5,180 nucleotides of DNA from Actinomycetota bacterium (GCA_026393655.1 JAPKZT010000201.1:1-5180), one strand, 5' to 3'; numbered from the stretch's first letter, positions 1-5,180 are shown. Program-made: numbers and translations. Notes: generated by a model not told the origin, from the letters alone.

Positions 1-20
1 AAACTGACGCAAACCCACCG

Positions 21-407
21 ATGATGCCGTATACGGATGATTATCAACTAGTTGAGGTGGACGCCGAATATCTGAGCAAAGCAGTCAAACCAAAACAGTT
101 CATACATATTGATCAGTCTGAATGCATCATGTGCGAAGGTTGCGTTGATATCTGCCCATGGAAGTGCATCTTCATGGTTTCGCCAGAAGCAATTTCACAA
201 GCTGACGGCACTGAGTTACCAGGTGATGATCCTTCGGACAAGGTTGTGTTTATTATTGACGATGATGTTTGCACACGTTGTGCGTTGTGTGTTGATCGTT
301 GTCCAACAGGAGTAATTATTTTGGGCAAGGTTGGCGTTGCGCCAGCGACTGGCGAAACTCATATGCGAACAAATAATCATGGCTATTCATATGGCATGCG
401 ATTTTAA
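21..407 (+). CDS. Dicluster 4Fe-4S ferredoxin, first gene of the bc-complex cluster (5' end uncertain)
   Basis: This is a small soluble electron carrier, predicted cytosolic because it has no signal peptide or membrane helix. Two complete CxxCxxCxxxCP motifs are visible, at Cys35/38/41/45 and Cys84/87/90/94, the signature of a 2[4Fe-4S] ferredoxin. The 38 residues between them form a longer acidic spacer than in minimal clostridial ferredoxins. An extra Cys49 follows the first motif. The start is uncertain: ATG-ATG at 21-26 has no Shine-Dalgarno sequence in front of it, and the frame stays open to the window edge (T-D-A-N-P-P precedes Met1), so the real start may be upstream. The stop lies 18 bases before the cytochrome b gene, which suggests co-transcription and a role with the quinol oxidoreductase. 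NuoI-like proteins share the motif pair, but nothing else here supports NuoI. The ferredoxin fold is sure; the partner is inferred. Confidence 0.9.
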   Translation: MMPYTDDYQLVEVDAEYLSKAVKPKQFIHIDQSECIMCEGCVDICPWKCIFMVSPEAISQADGTELPGDDPSDKVVFIIDDDVCTRCALCVDRCPTGVIILGKVGVAPATGETHMRTNNHGYSYGMRF

Positions 408-410
408 GAA

Positions 411-416
411 TGGAGA
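411..416 (+). promoter_or_regulatory. Ribosome binding site of the cytochrome b gene
   Basis: TGGAGA lies in the 18-base gap after the ferredoxin stop, with its GGAG core about 10 bases before the ATG at 426. It supports 426 as the start rather than the in-frame ATG three codons later at 435. Confidence 0.6.
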
Positions 417-425
417 TTAAATAAA

Positions 426-1211
426 ATGGTGCAAATGCTTGAACAAAAATCTCGTCTGACAATTAAAGAGCGCATGACAAAATTAAATGAGTCGCTACAA
501 GGTAGCCAAGCGTGGAACTCGATCTTCCGACCAGGTTCAATTTTTCGTAAGGGTTACTCGGACTCACCAAGAAACCGTTCGTACGTAGTTATGAACTCTG
601 TGCTTTATCACTTGCACCCAGTAAAAGTAAAGCGTCATGCTGTAAAAGTCAGTTACACATTGTGCTTAGGTGGCTTGAGTTTCTTCTTGTTTATTTTGTT
701 GACCATCACCGGAATTTTCTTAATGTTTTTTTACCGTCCGACATCAGCCAATGCTTGGCAAGACATTCAGTCGTTGCACACGTCGGTGACGTTTGGATTG
801 ATGGTTAGAAACATGCATCGATGGGGAGCGCACTTAATGGTGTTGTCGGTGTTTTTGCACATGGCACGCGTTTTTTATCATGGTGCATATAAAGCGCCTC
901 GCGAATTCAACTGGGTGATCGGCGTAATTTTGTTGACCCTTACATTGTTGCTTTCGTTCACCGGATACTTGTTGCCATGGGATCAACTTGCGTTGTGGGC
1001 TGTGACCGTGGGTACCAACATGATGGGTTACTCGCCAGTGATTGGTTCACAAGTTCGTTTCGTTTTGCTCGGCGGAGTCGAGATCGGACCAGAAACTCTT
1101 CTGCGATGGTATGTGTTGCACGTTTTACTTTTCCCATTCGTCACTGTCATCTTCCTCGCGATCCATTTCTGGCGCGTGCGTAAAGACGGCGGAATCTCAG
1201 GACCTCTCTGA
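426..1211 (+). CDS. petB: Cytochrome b6-like subunit (N-terminal half of a split cytochrome b) of a bc complex
   Basis: This is the di-haem membrane core of a quinol:cytochrome c oxidoreductase. Four hydrophobic helices are visible, at about residues 76-101, 132-151, 163-184 and 230-249. The haem b ligands are His131 and His145 in the second helix and His232 and His247 in the fourth. The 14 residues between the last pair is the b6f-type spacing; mitochondrial bc1 has 13. C-L-G-G at 80-83 aligns without gaps to the C-L-G-G of plant cytochrome b6, whose Cys35 binds haem c_i, and both proteins reach the shared Y-R-P-T after the same number of residues. L-L-P-W-D-Q (182-187) and the C-terminal G-I-S-G-P-L are also b6-like. 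A basic extension of about 45 residues precedes the part homologous to plant b6. The stop overlaps the next start by one base (TGATG), so the two halves are probably translationally coupled. The petB name is by homology; qcrB-type naming is equally defensible. Confidence 0.95.
   Translation: MVQMLEQKSRLTIKERMTKLNESLQGSQAWNSIFRPGSIFRKGYSDSPRNRSYVVMNSVLYHLHPVKVKRHAVKVSYTLCLGGLSFFLFILLTITGIFLMFFYRPTSANAWQDIQSLHTSVTFGLMVRNMHRWGAHLMVLSVFLHMARVFYHGAYKAPREFNWVIGVILLTLTLLLSFTGYLLPWDQLALWAVTVGTNMMGYSPVIGSQVRFVLLGGVEIGPETLLRWYVLHVLLFPFVTVIFLAIHFWRVRKDGGISGPL
1199..1202 (+). promoter_or_regulatory. Ribosome binding site inside the cytochrome b gene for the subunit IV-like gene
   Basis: AGGA within the last codons of the cytochrome b gene ends 8 bases before the ATG at 1211. 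With the TGATG overlap it favours 1211 as the start, and so supports the long N-terminal extension of the downstream protein being real. Confidence 0.5.
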
Positions 1212-1948
1212 TGGCCGGCATTCCAGAACATCTTCTTAAGCGGGCGCAAGAGGCGCGCGAAAAGGCAGCAGCCGAGGCCGCGGGTGCGTCAGCACCAACT
1301 GTGGCAAGTAGCGATGTAGGTTCACGAATCCCTGCTGATTTACTTGAGCGAAGCAAAGCGGCTGGCGGTGCAGTTGCGGTAGCCGAAAAGCCTGGTGCTG
1401 TTGTTGCTGGTGCACCAACAAACGGAAGTATTCCTTACGGCGCCGGACCTGGTGGACATACTCAGCGATTACTTACTGTCGTTAAATCAGGATCAATTCA
1501 AGATGTCAAAGCAGTACCTGTTGACAAAGTTCATACTTGGCCGCACTTATTGGGTGTTGAATTCGTCGCGTCGCTTGCGTGCACTGCATTTGTATTTGTG
1601 TTCTCATGGTTTGTTAATGCGCCGTTGTTACAAGCAGCAAACTTCAATCGAACTCCAAACCCATCGAAAGCACCGTGGTACTTTCTTGGTTTGCAAGAGT
1701 TGTTGACGATGTTCCATCCAATGATTGCTGGCGTGACAATTCCTGGAATGGGAATCATCGCCTTAATGTTTGCACCATATTTAGATCGCAACGAATCAAA
1801 TCGTCCTGAAGATCGAAAGTTCATGACAAGTCTGATGACAGTGCATTTAATGTTCTGGGCCGTGCTTGTAATTATCGGTTCATTTTTCAGAGGTCCTGGT
1901 TTCAACTTTGTCTTCCCGTGGCGTGAAGGCATCTTCTTCGAATTGTGA
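1211..1948 (+). CDS. petD: Cytochrome b subunit IV-like protein (C-terminal half of a split cytochrome b) with long N-terminal extension
   Basis: This protein completes cytochrome b and carries the quinol-oxidising Qo loop. Three membrane helices are visible at about residues 111-136, 171-191 and 207-226, as in b6f subunit IV. The Qo loop between the first two holds N-P-S-K-A-P-W-Y-F-L-G-L-Q-E (150-163). The tetrapeptide equivalent to the classic PEWY is A-P-W-Y (154-157), so the usual glutamate position is proline, and Glu163 lies six residues beyond the tyrosine. The protein is 245 residues long against about 160 for plant subunit IV. The excess is a polar, Ala-rich region of about 105 residues before the first helix, with two copies of an IPxxLLxR motif at 4-11 and 40-47. 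By analogy with b6f this region should face the cytoplasm. A gap of 16 bases separates it from the Rieske gene. Subunit identity is firm; the role of the extension is unknown. Confidence 0.93.
   Translation: MAGIPEHLLKRAQEAREKAAAEAAGASAPTVASSDVGSRIPADLLERSKAAGGAVAVAEKPGAVVAGAPTNGSIPYGAGPGGHTQRLLTVVKSGSIQDVKAVPVDKVHTWPHLLGVEFVASLACTAFVFVFSWFVNAPLLQAANFNRTPNPSKAPWYFLGLQELLTMFHPMIAGVTIPGMGIIALMFAPYLDRNESNRPEDRKFMTSLMTVHLMFWAVLVIIGSFFRGPGFNFVFPWREGIFFEL
1220..1363 (+). repeat. Two copies of an IPxxLLxR(A/S)xxA peptide motif in the subunit IV extension
   Basis: Residues 4-15 (bases 1220-1255) read I-P-E-H-L-L-K-R-A-Q-E-A, and residues 40-51 (bases 1328-1363) read I-P-A-D-L-L-E-R-S-K-A-A. Identical positions are I, P, L, L, R and the final A, with charge swaps between them. 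The nucleotide copies differ at many codon positions, so this is an old or convergent protein-level repeat, not a recent DNA duplication. Each copy looks like a short amphipathic helix joined by a flexible Ala/Ser/Gly linker. Confidence 0.6.
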
Positions 1949-1964
1949 TCGGACTATTACTTAA

Positions 1965-2813
1965 ATGAACTCAACTTCAATCATTACGATCGCAATTGCC
2001 GTGCTTGCTGTGCTCGGTCTTGGCGTTGTGCTCACTGCAACACGTCGCTCTGATATTAAAGGTGTTGGCTCGCTGTCGCGTGAGACTCGAAAGCGAGATC
2101 GCAACGCGGCAAAAGTTGCGCGTAATTCTTCGCGTGACGCCGAAAATCTAGGCGTTGCTAGTCGCAGTGCAGTAGCTGTTATGCCGCCAGCCGAAATTGA
2201 GACATGGGTTGCACCAGATGCCGAAGCACTTGGCGAAACGCGTCGCGCATTTTTAAATCGAGCCACGGTGACACTGATGAGTGCAAGCCTTGGAGGTTTC
2301 GCGGCAGCACTTATAGCTTTCTTATGGAAGGGCGCCGAAGGTGGCTTCGGCTCCAAAATTAATGCTGGCAAGATTGACGATGTAATCGGCCAAATTCGTT
2401 CTGCCGGTGGTTTCTTGTATTTGCCTGAAGCGCGCTCTTGGGTTACCGAATATCCAAAAGAGGCGATTTCAAAAGCAGAAGTTGCTTACGGAAAACAAGG
2501 AGCAGTTTTTGCGGGGATGAATGCAGGCGTTGTCGCGTTATACCAAAAGTGTCCGCATCTTGGCTGTCGTGTTCCGAACTGCACTACTTCACAATGGTTT
2601 GAGTGTCCATGTCACGGTTCTCAATACAACCGTGTGGGAGAAAAAAAGGGTGGTCCTGCGCCACGCGGAATGGATCGTTTCGGAGTTTCAGTAAATAACG
2701 GAATGATGGTTATTGACACTGGGGCAGTTTTCGGTGGTCCACCAATCGGAACTAATACAACTGGACAAGAAGCAGAAGGTCCACATTGTGTTGGCGGGGC
2801 AGGTAAACACTAA
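1965..2813 (+). CDS. qcrA: Rieske 2Fe-2S iron-sulfur subunit of the bc complex, with internal Tat signal
   Basis: This subunit accepts one electron from quinol at the Qo site and passes it to cytochrome c on the outer face. The cluster motifs are C-P-H-L-G-C (196-201) and C-P-C-H-G-S (214-219). Expected ligands are Cys196, His198, Cys214 and His217, with Cys201-Cys216 as the stabilising disulfide; G-G-P-A-P-R-G (229-235) is the usual Pro loop. There are two membrane helices, about 5-25 and 103-121. T-R-R-A-F-L (92-97) just before the second matches the twin-arginine consensus, so the folded domain is probably exported by Tat. Arg27, Arg28 and Lys32 after helix 1 imply an outside N terminus and a basic cytoplasmic loop at 26-92. 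A C-terminal tail with Cys275 follows the Rieske domain. The start is secure because an in-frame TAA directly precedes the ATG, although the Shine-Dalgarno sequence is weak. The next gene follows its TAA with no gap. Confidence 0.95.
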   Translation: MNSTSIITIAIAVLAVLGLGVVLTATRRSDIKGVGSLSRETRKRDRNAAKVARNSSRDAENLGVASRSAVAVMPPAEIETWVAPDAEALGETRRAFLNRATVTLMSASLGGFAAALIAFLWKGAEGGFGSKINAGKIDDVIGQIRSAGGFLYLPEARSWVTEYPKEAISKAEVAYGKQGAVFAGMNAGVVALYQKCPHLGCRVPNCTTSQWFECPCHGSQYNRVGEKKGGPAPRGMDRFGVSVNNGMMVIDTGAVFGGPPIGTNTTGQEAEGPHCVGGAGKH

Positions 2814-3872
2814 ATGATTATTTCACTTATCTCAACTGTCTCAATTGTTTTTGCTAGCACGACTACGACGATCGCCTGGGTAATTCTTCTCGCGTCAGTA
2901 CTCGGTTGGATTCTTTACGGTTTATCAAATATTCGTTCGGCGAAACGCGAAGTCGGTTCAGAAATTAAACTTGCCGCAAACCGCAAACCGTATTACGACG
3001 ATGAGCGTCTCGAAGGCGAAAAGATTGAGCGCACCCAATTAATTGGTCTTGCGTTTCTTGCGATAGTCACGATCGCTCTTCCGCTTTATTGGATTCTTGA
3101 GCCTGGTCGCATGGTTGGAGCCGATAAAGAATTTCAACACCAGTTTGAAGAATGGGGCAGTGGATTATTCGCAACCACAGCAGATGGTGGATTTAATTGT
3201 GCGGGTTGTCACGGCGGGATGAAAGGCGGCGGCGGCGTTGCGTCGTACGCGATTACTGATCCGACCACTGGCGAAGTAAGGCAAGTTAACTGGAAAGCGC
3301 CAGCAATCAATACTGTTTTTTATCGATATAGCGATGAAGAAGTGCGATTTATTTTGAACTATGGTCGTCCGTTTTCGCCGATGTCTGCTTGGGGTCTTAT
3401 TGGTGGTGGGCCAATGAATGATCAGCAGATTCAAACAGTAATTGAATATGTCAAAAGTATTCAGATTCCGCGTGACGAAAATGGCAAGTTGCCAGCAGCC
3501 AAACAACAGGAGATTCAAGCCGAAGCAGAGCGTTTGGTTAAAGCAAAGACTTACTCCACTCTTGGTGAGGCATTGTTTAATTTAGATCTAGGCAGTGGAA
3601 ACTTTTCGTGCGCACGTTGCCACACAAAAGGATGGTCATATGGTGAACCACAAATCACCGGTGGTGGCGCGCTTGGTCCAAACCTCACTGGCGGTTCGGC
3701 TGTGCGCCAGTTTCCACAACGCGATGACATGATTGCGTTCATTAAAGGTGGCAGTGAACTCGGCAAAAAATACGGTCAGCAAGGTCAAGGTTCGGGTCGA
3801 ATGCCTGCGTTTGGATTAATGCTCACCGATGAACAAATCGCCGCTGTTATTGATTATGTGAGAGGTTTGTAA
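2814..3872 (+). CDS. Membrane-anchored dihaem cytochrome c subunit of the bc complex
   Basis: This is the likely electron acceptor from the Rieske protein, functionally like cytochrome c1 or QcrC. Two helices at about 20-40 and 75-95 flank a basic loop (41-74), so the C-terminal haem domains should be extracytoplasmic. Domain 1 has C-A-G-C-H (129-133), with Met190 in S-P-M the probable axial ligand. Domain 2 has C-A-R-C-H (266-270), with Met330 in G-R-M-P. A charged, helix-prone linker (about 219-245) joins them. A Gly4 tract coded by repeated GGC follows haem 1. In actinobacterial QcrC the anchor is C-terminal, as I recall; here it is N-terminal, so I give no symbol. A further hydrophobic stretch at 3-15 could be a short signal or part of the first helix. 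The gene starts directly after the Rieske stop, with AGGT about 9 bases upstream, and its own stop directly abuts the next gene. Confidence 0.93.
   Translation: MIISLISTVSIVFASTTTTIAWVILLASVLGWILYGLSNIRSAKREVGSEIKLAANRKPYYDDERLEGEKIERTQLIGLAFLAIVTIALPLYWILEPGRMVGADKEFQHQFEEWGSGLFATTADGGFNCAGCHGGMKGGGGVASYAITDPTTGEVRQVNWKAPAINTVFYRYSDEEVRFILNYGRPFSPMSAWGLIGGGPMNDQQIQTVIEYVKSIQIPRDENGKLPAAKQQEIQAEAERLVKAKTYSTLGEALFNLDLGSGNFSCARCHTKGWSYGEPQITGGGALGPNLTGGSAVRQFPQRDDMIAFIKGGSELGKKYGQQGQGSGRMPAFGLMLTDEQIAAVIDYVRGL
3860..3865 (+). promoter_or_regulatory. Ribosome binding site of the unknown membrane protein gene
   Basis: GAGAGG at the end of the cytochrome c gene ends 7 bases before the ATG at 3873. 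It is one of the better Shine-Dalgarno matches in the window, and supports independent initiation directly after the TAA. Confidence 0.55.
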
Positions 3873-4685
3873 ATGTTGTCGCTACTTGCAATTAATTGGG
3901 AGCCGGAATTACGCGGCATCGTGATCGTCGCAATCGCCGTTGGTGTTCTAATGGGTGGTACATATTTAGTAGTTGGCACAAACTTGGGTGCGCGACTGGG
4001 TTTTCTAGTTGTCCTCGCCGGATTATTCGGTTGGATGGCAACAATGGGAGCGATTTGGTGGACATACGGAATCGGTCTGAAAGGTCGAGAGCCGACATGG
4101 CAACCTGCTGAACCTGTGACGATCGTGCGTCAATCATCATTATTGAATAGCGCAGGAATTTTAGAGTCGCCGGTAACACTCACCGGTGATGTTGCGAACG
4201 ATACAACCAAAGCATCAGCGGCTTTACAAAGTGAGGGATGGTTACTGCTTGAAGAATCTGATCCGCGTCGCGGTCAAGCGGTTGCGGCGTCAGATGAAAT
4301 TATTCAACATGAGGCAGAAGAGCTTGTCGCTGGAGAGTATCTTTCACTTGCCGTTTATGACAAGGGTGGAGACCGCTGGCCAAAAATAAATGATTCGCTC
4401 GATTTTGTAGCGTTCTTTCATAAGCCCCACTTTGCGCTTGTTGAAGTCGCACCAGTTATGCCCCAGCGCACAGAGCCTGGTCGTGCGCCGGCTCGGCCAG
4501 TAGTTGATCCAACGCAACCGCACCGCTATATACACATGGTTCGCGACCTTGGCAGCAAGCGTCAACCAGCGATTTTTATCACTATCGGCTCATCAATCAT
4601 CTTCTTATTGCTGTGTCGAATCCTGCATCGAAGAGATTTGAATTTGCAACAGAATCTTAAAGAGCAGTCGCCTGCTAAGGCATAA
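3873..4685 (+). CDS. Unrecognised three-helix membrane protein, candidate accessory subunit of the bc complex
   Basis: I do not recognise the family. The 270-residue protein has predicted helices at about 15-35, 42-66 and 233-251. A polar domain of about 165 residues (67-232) lies between helices 2 and 3, and a short basic tail (R-I-L-H-R-R-D, then Lys/Gln-rich) ends it. Arg41 between helices 1 and 2, and the basic C terminus, place those parts in the cytoplasm, so the large domain and the acidic N terminus should be outside. Just after helix 2 is a Trp/Tyr/Gly-rich stretch (W-W-T-Y-G-I-G-L-K-G at 62-71). No CxxCH, CxxC pair or other metal motif is visible; the only Cys is residue 248, in helix 3. 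It starts immediately after the cytochrome c stop and ends 3 bases before nuoA, so it is almost certainly co-expressed with both complexes. It is a real gene judged by spacing, Shine-Dalgarno site and membrane pattern; a subunit or assembly role is inferred. Confidence 0.85.
   Translation: MLSLLAINWEPELRGIVIVAIAVGVLMGGTYLVVGTNLGARLGFLVVLAGLFGWMATMGAIWWTYGIGLKGREPTWQPAEPVTIVRQSSLLNSAGILESPVTLTGDVANDTTKASAALQSEGWLLLEESDPRRGQAVAASDEIIQHEAEELVAGEYLSLAVYDKGGDRWPKINDSLDFVAFFHKPHFALVEVAPVMPQRTEPGRAPARPVVDPTQPHRYIHMVRDLGSKRQPAIFITIGSSIIFLLLCRILHRRDLNLQQNLKEQSPAKA
4677..4680 (+). promoter_or_regulatory. Ribosome binding site supporting the GTG start of nuoA
   Basis: AAGG, within the last codons of the preceding gene, ends 8 bases before GTG 4689. 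No in-frame ATG occurs before residue 64, which lies in the second helix, so the GTG start is needed to include the first helix of NuoA. Confidence 0.5.
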
Positions 4686-4688
4686 ATC

Positions 4689-5165
4689 GTGGGTCAGTAT
4701 CTTCCAATAGTTGTGCTGACAATTCTCGCAATTTTATTTGGCGCGGGTTCGGTAGTTGCGTCAAAGTTACTGGCTCCGCGTCGTCCGAACTCTGCCAAAG
4801 AAGCGCCATACGAATGCGGAATCGTGCCGAGTAGAGAAGCGCCAGAACGATTTCCAGTGAGTTTTTATGTAGTGGCGATGTTGTTCATCATGTTTGACAT
4901 CGAGATTATTTTTGCGTATCCATTTGCTGTCTCCAGTACTGCGCTAGGCACATATGGTTTCTATGAGTTCGTTACGTTTAGTGCCGTCTTTTTTGTGGCA
5001 TTTGTTTATGTTGTCGCGCGCGGAGCACTTGATTGGGGACCAATTAATAAGCCTCGTCAATTATTGACAATTGATGACGATATTTTCTCGGCGTCGCGCA
5101 CGACTGCGACAACCATTCGTCGTGTTGGCCTTGATGGACGTCGCACTGAGAAAGTCTCGTCCTAA
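4689..5165 (+). CDS. nuoA: NADH-quinone oxidoreductase (complex I) subunit A
   Basis: NuoA is a membrane subunit of proton-pumping complex I, homologous to mitochondrial ND3, and lies near the quinone site. Three helices are visible at about 4-26, 58-81 and 90-112. The family signatures are P-Y-E-C-G (40-44), in the loop that contains the ND3 cysteine (Cys43 here), and F-D-I-E (69-72) with Y-P nearby in helix 2; Asp70 and Glu72 are the conserved membrane acids. The gene starts at GTG, three bases after the preceding stop. The protein is 158 residues, longer than the 120-150 usual for the family. The extra part is a polar C-terminal tail after about residue 118, with an acidic patch (D-D-D, 129-131) followed by Arg/Thr-rich sequence, and it should be cytoplasmic given three helices with the N terminus outside. 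The stop overlaps the next ATG (TAATG). Confidence 0.96.
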   Translation: MGQYLPIVVLTILAILFGAGSVVASKLLAPRRPNSAKEAPYECGIVPSREAPERFPVSFYVVAMLFIMFDIEIIFAYPFAVSSTALGTYGFYEFVTFSAVFFVAFVYVVARGALDWGPINKPRQLLTIDDDIFSASRTTATTIRRVGLDGRRTEKVSS

Positions 5166-5180
5166 TGGGAACAGTTCGCG
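5165..5180 (+). CDS. nuoB: Start of the next gene, probably NADH-quinone oxidoreductase subunit B (cut by window end)
   Basis: Only five codons (M-G-T-V-R) are present. The ATG overlaps the nuoA stop as TAATG, the same coupling seen at the cytochrome b junction. The identity rests on the standard nuoA-nuoB order of complex I operons, not on the sequence itself. Confidence 0.5.

Noticed and set aside
1..20. Possible promoter or Shine-Dalgarno sequence before the ferredoxin.
   Set aside because: The 20 bases show no purine-rich site and read as open coding sequence in the ferredoxin frame, so they are more likely the 5' part of that gene.
1531..1932. 133-codon open frame on the minus strand opposite the subunit IV-like gene.
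   Set aside because: It mirrors a well-supported membrane subunit gene and shows no recognisable domain or start signal; it is an antisense shadow.
1961..2371. 136-codon open frame on the minus strand opposite the 5' part of the Rieske gene.
   Set aside because: It has Ala/Ser/Arg-rich content typical of the reverse of a coding strand and no ribosome site or domain. The plus-strand Rieske protein is certain.
2642..2648. A-AAA-AAG slippery heptamer in the correct phase within the Rieske gene, just after a GGGAG stretch; a possible programmed -1 frameshift.
   Set aside because: It encodes E-K-K-G in the loop next to the second cluster motif, which is ordinary for Rieske proteins. The -1 frame ends after about 16 codons (TAA near 2698), giving a truncated domain, and no clear downstream hairpin is seen.
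3226..3237. (GGC)4 run as a possible simple-sequence phase-variation site.
   Set aside because: Four triplet units are too few for typical slippage, and changes would only add or remove Gly in a loop without shifting the frame.
3165..3518. 117-codon minus-strand open frame opposite the cytochrome c gene.
   Set aside because: It overlaps the haem domain coding sequence entirely and has no recognisable features.
4171..4190. CCGGT ... ACCGG inverted repeat as a possible terminator or operator.
   Set aside because: It lies inside the coding region of the unknown membrane protein, has no T-run after it, and is short enough to occur by chance.

Overview
This window is one uninterrupted, plus-strand respiratory gene cluster. 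It encodes a menaquinol/quinol:cytochrome c oxidoreductase of the Rieske/cytochrome b type, with a 'split' (b6f-like) cytochrome b, and then the first genes of a complex I (nuo) operon. Coding density is almost total: gene junctions are 18, -1, 16, 0, 0, 3 and -1 bases, and no terminator or promoter-sized gap is visible. The pattern suggests a medium-GC actinobacterium. My best guess is a freshwater or marine Acidimicrobiia relative, because of the split cytochrome b, the Tat-type Rieske protein and the bc cluster running into nuoA. That placement is inference from gene order and protein style, not a database match.

Layout: (1) 21-407, a cytosolic dicluster 4Fe-4S ferredoxin whose true start may lie upstream of the window. 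(2) 426-1211, a cytochrome b6-like subunit with four haem b histidines and the Cys that binds haem c_i in b6f complexes. (3) 1211-1948, a subunit IV-like protein carrying the Qo site, with a long Ala-rich N-terminal extension holding a duplicated IPxxLLxR motif. (4) 1965-2813, a Rieske protein with two membrane helices, the second preceded by an internal twin-arginine motif. (5) 2814-3872, a membrane-anchored dihaem cytochrome c. (6) 3873-4685, an unrecognised three-helix membrane protein with a large, probably extracytoplasmic domain. (7) 4689-5165, NuoA. (8) 5165-window end, the first codons of what is probably nuoB.

How they work together: NuoA/B belong to the NADH dehydrogenase that reduces the quinone pool. 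Genes 2-5 form the complex that oxidises quinol at the Qo site, passing one electron via the Rieske cluster to the dihaem cytochrome c and the other across the membrane through the b haems. The ferredoxin and the unknown membrane protein sit inside this cluster and are the least explained parts. A ferredoxin next to a cytochrome b with a haem c_i-type cysteine raises the possibility of ferredoxin-linked electron exchange on the cytoplasmic side of the complex.
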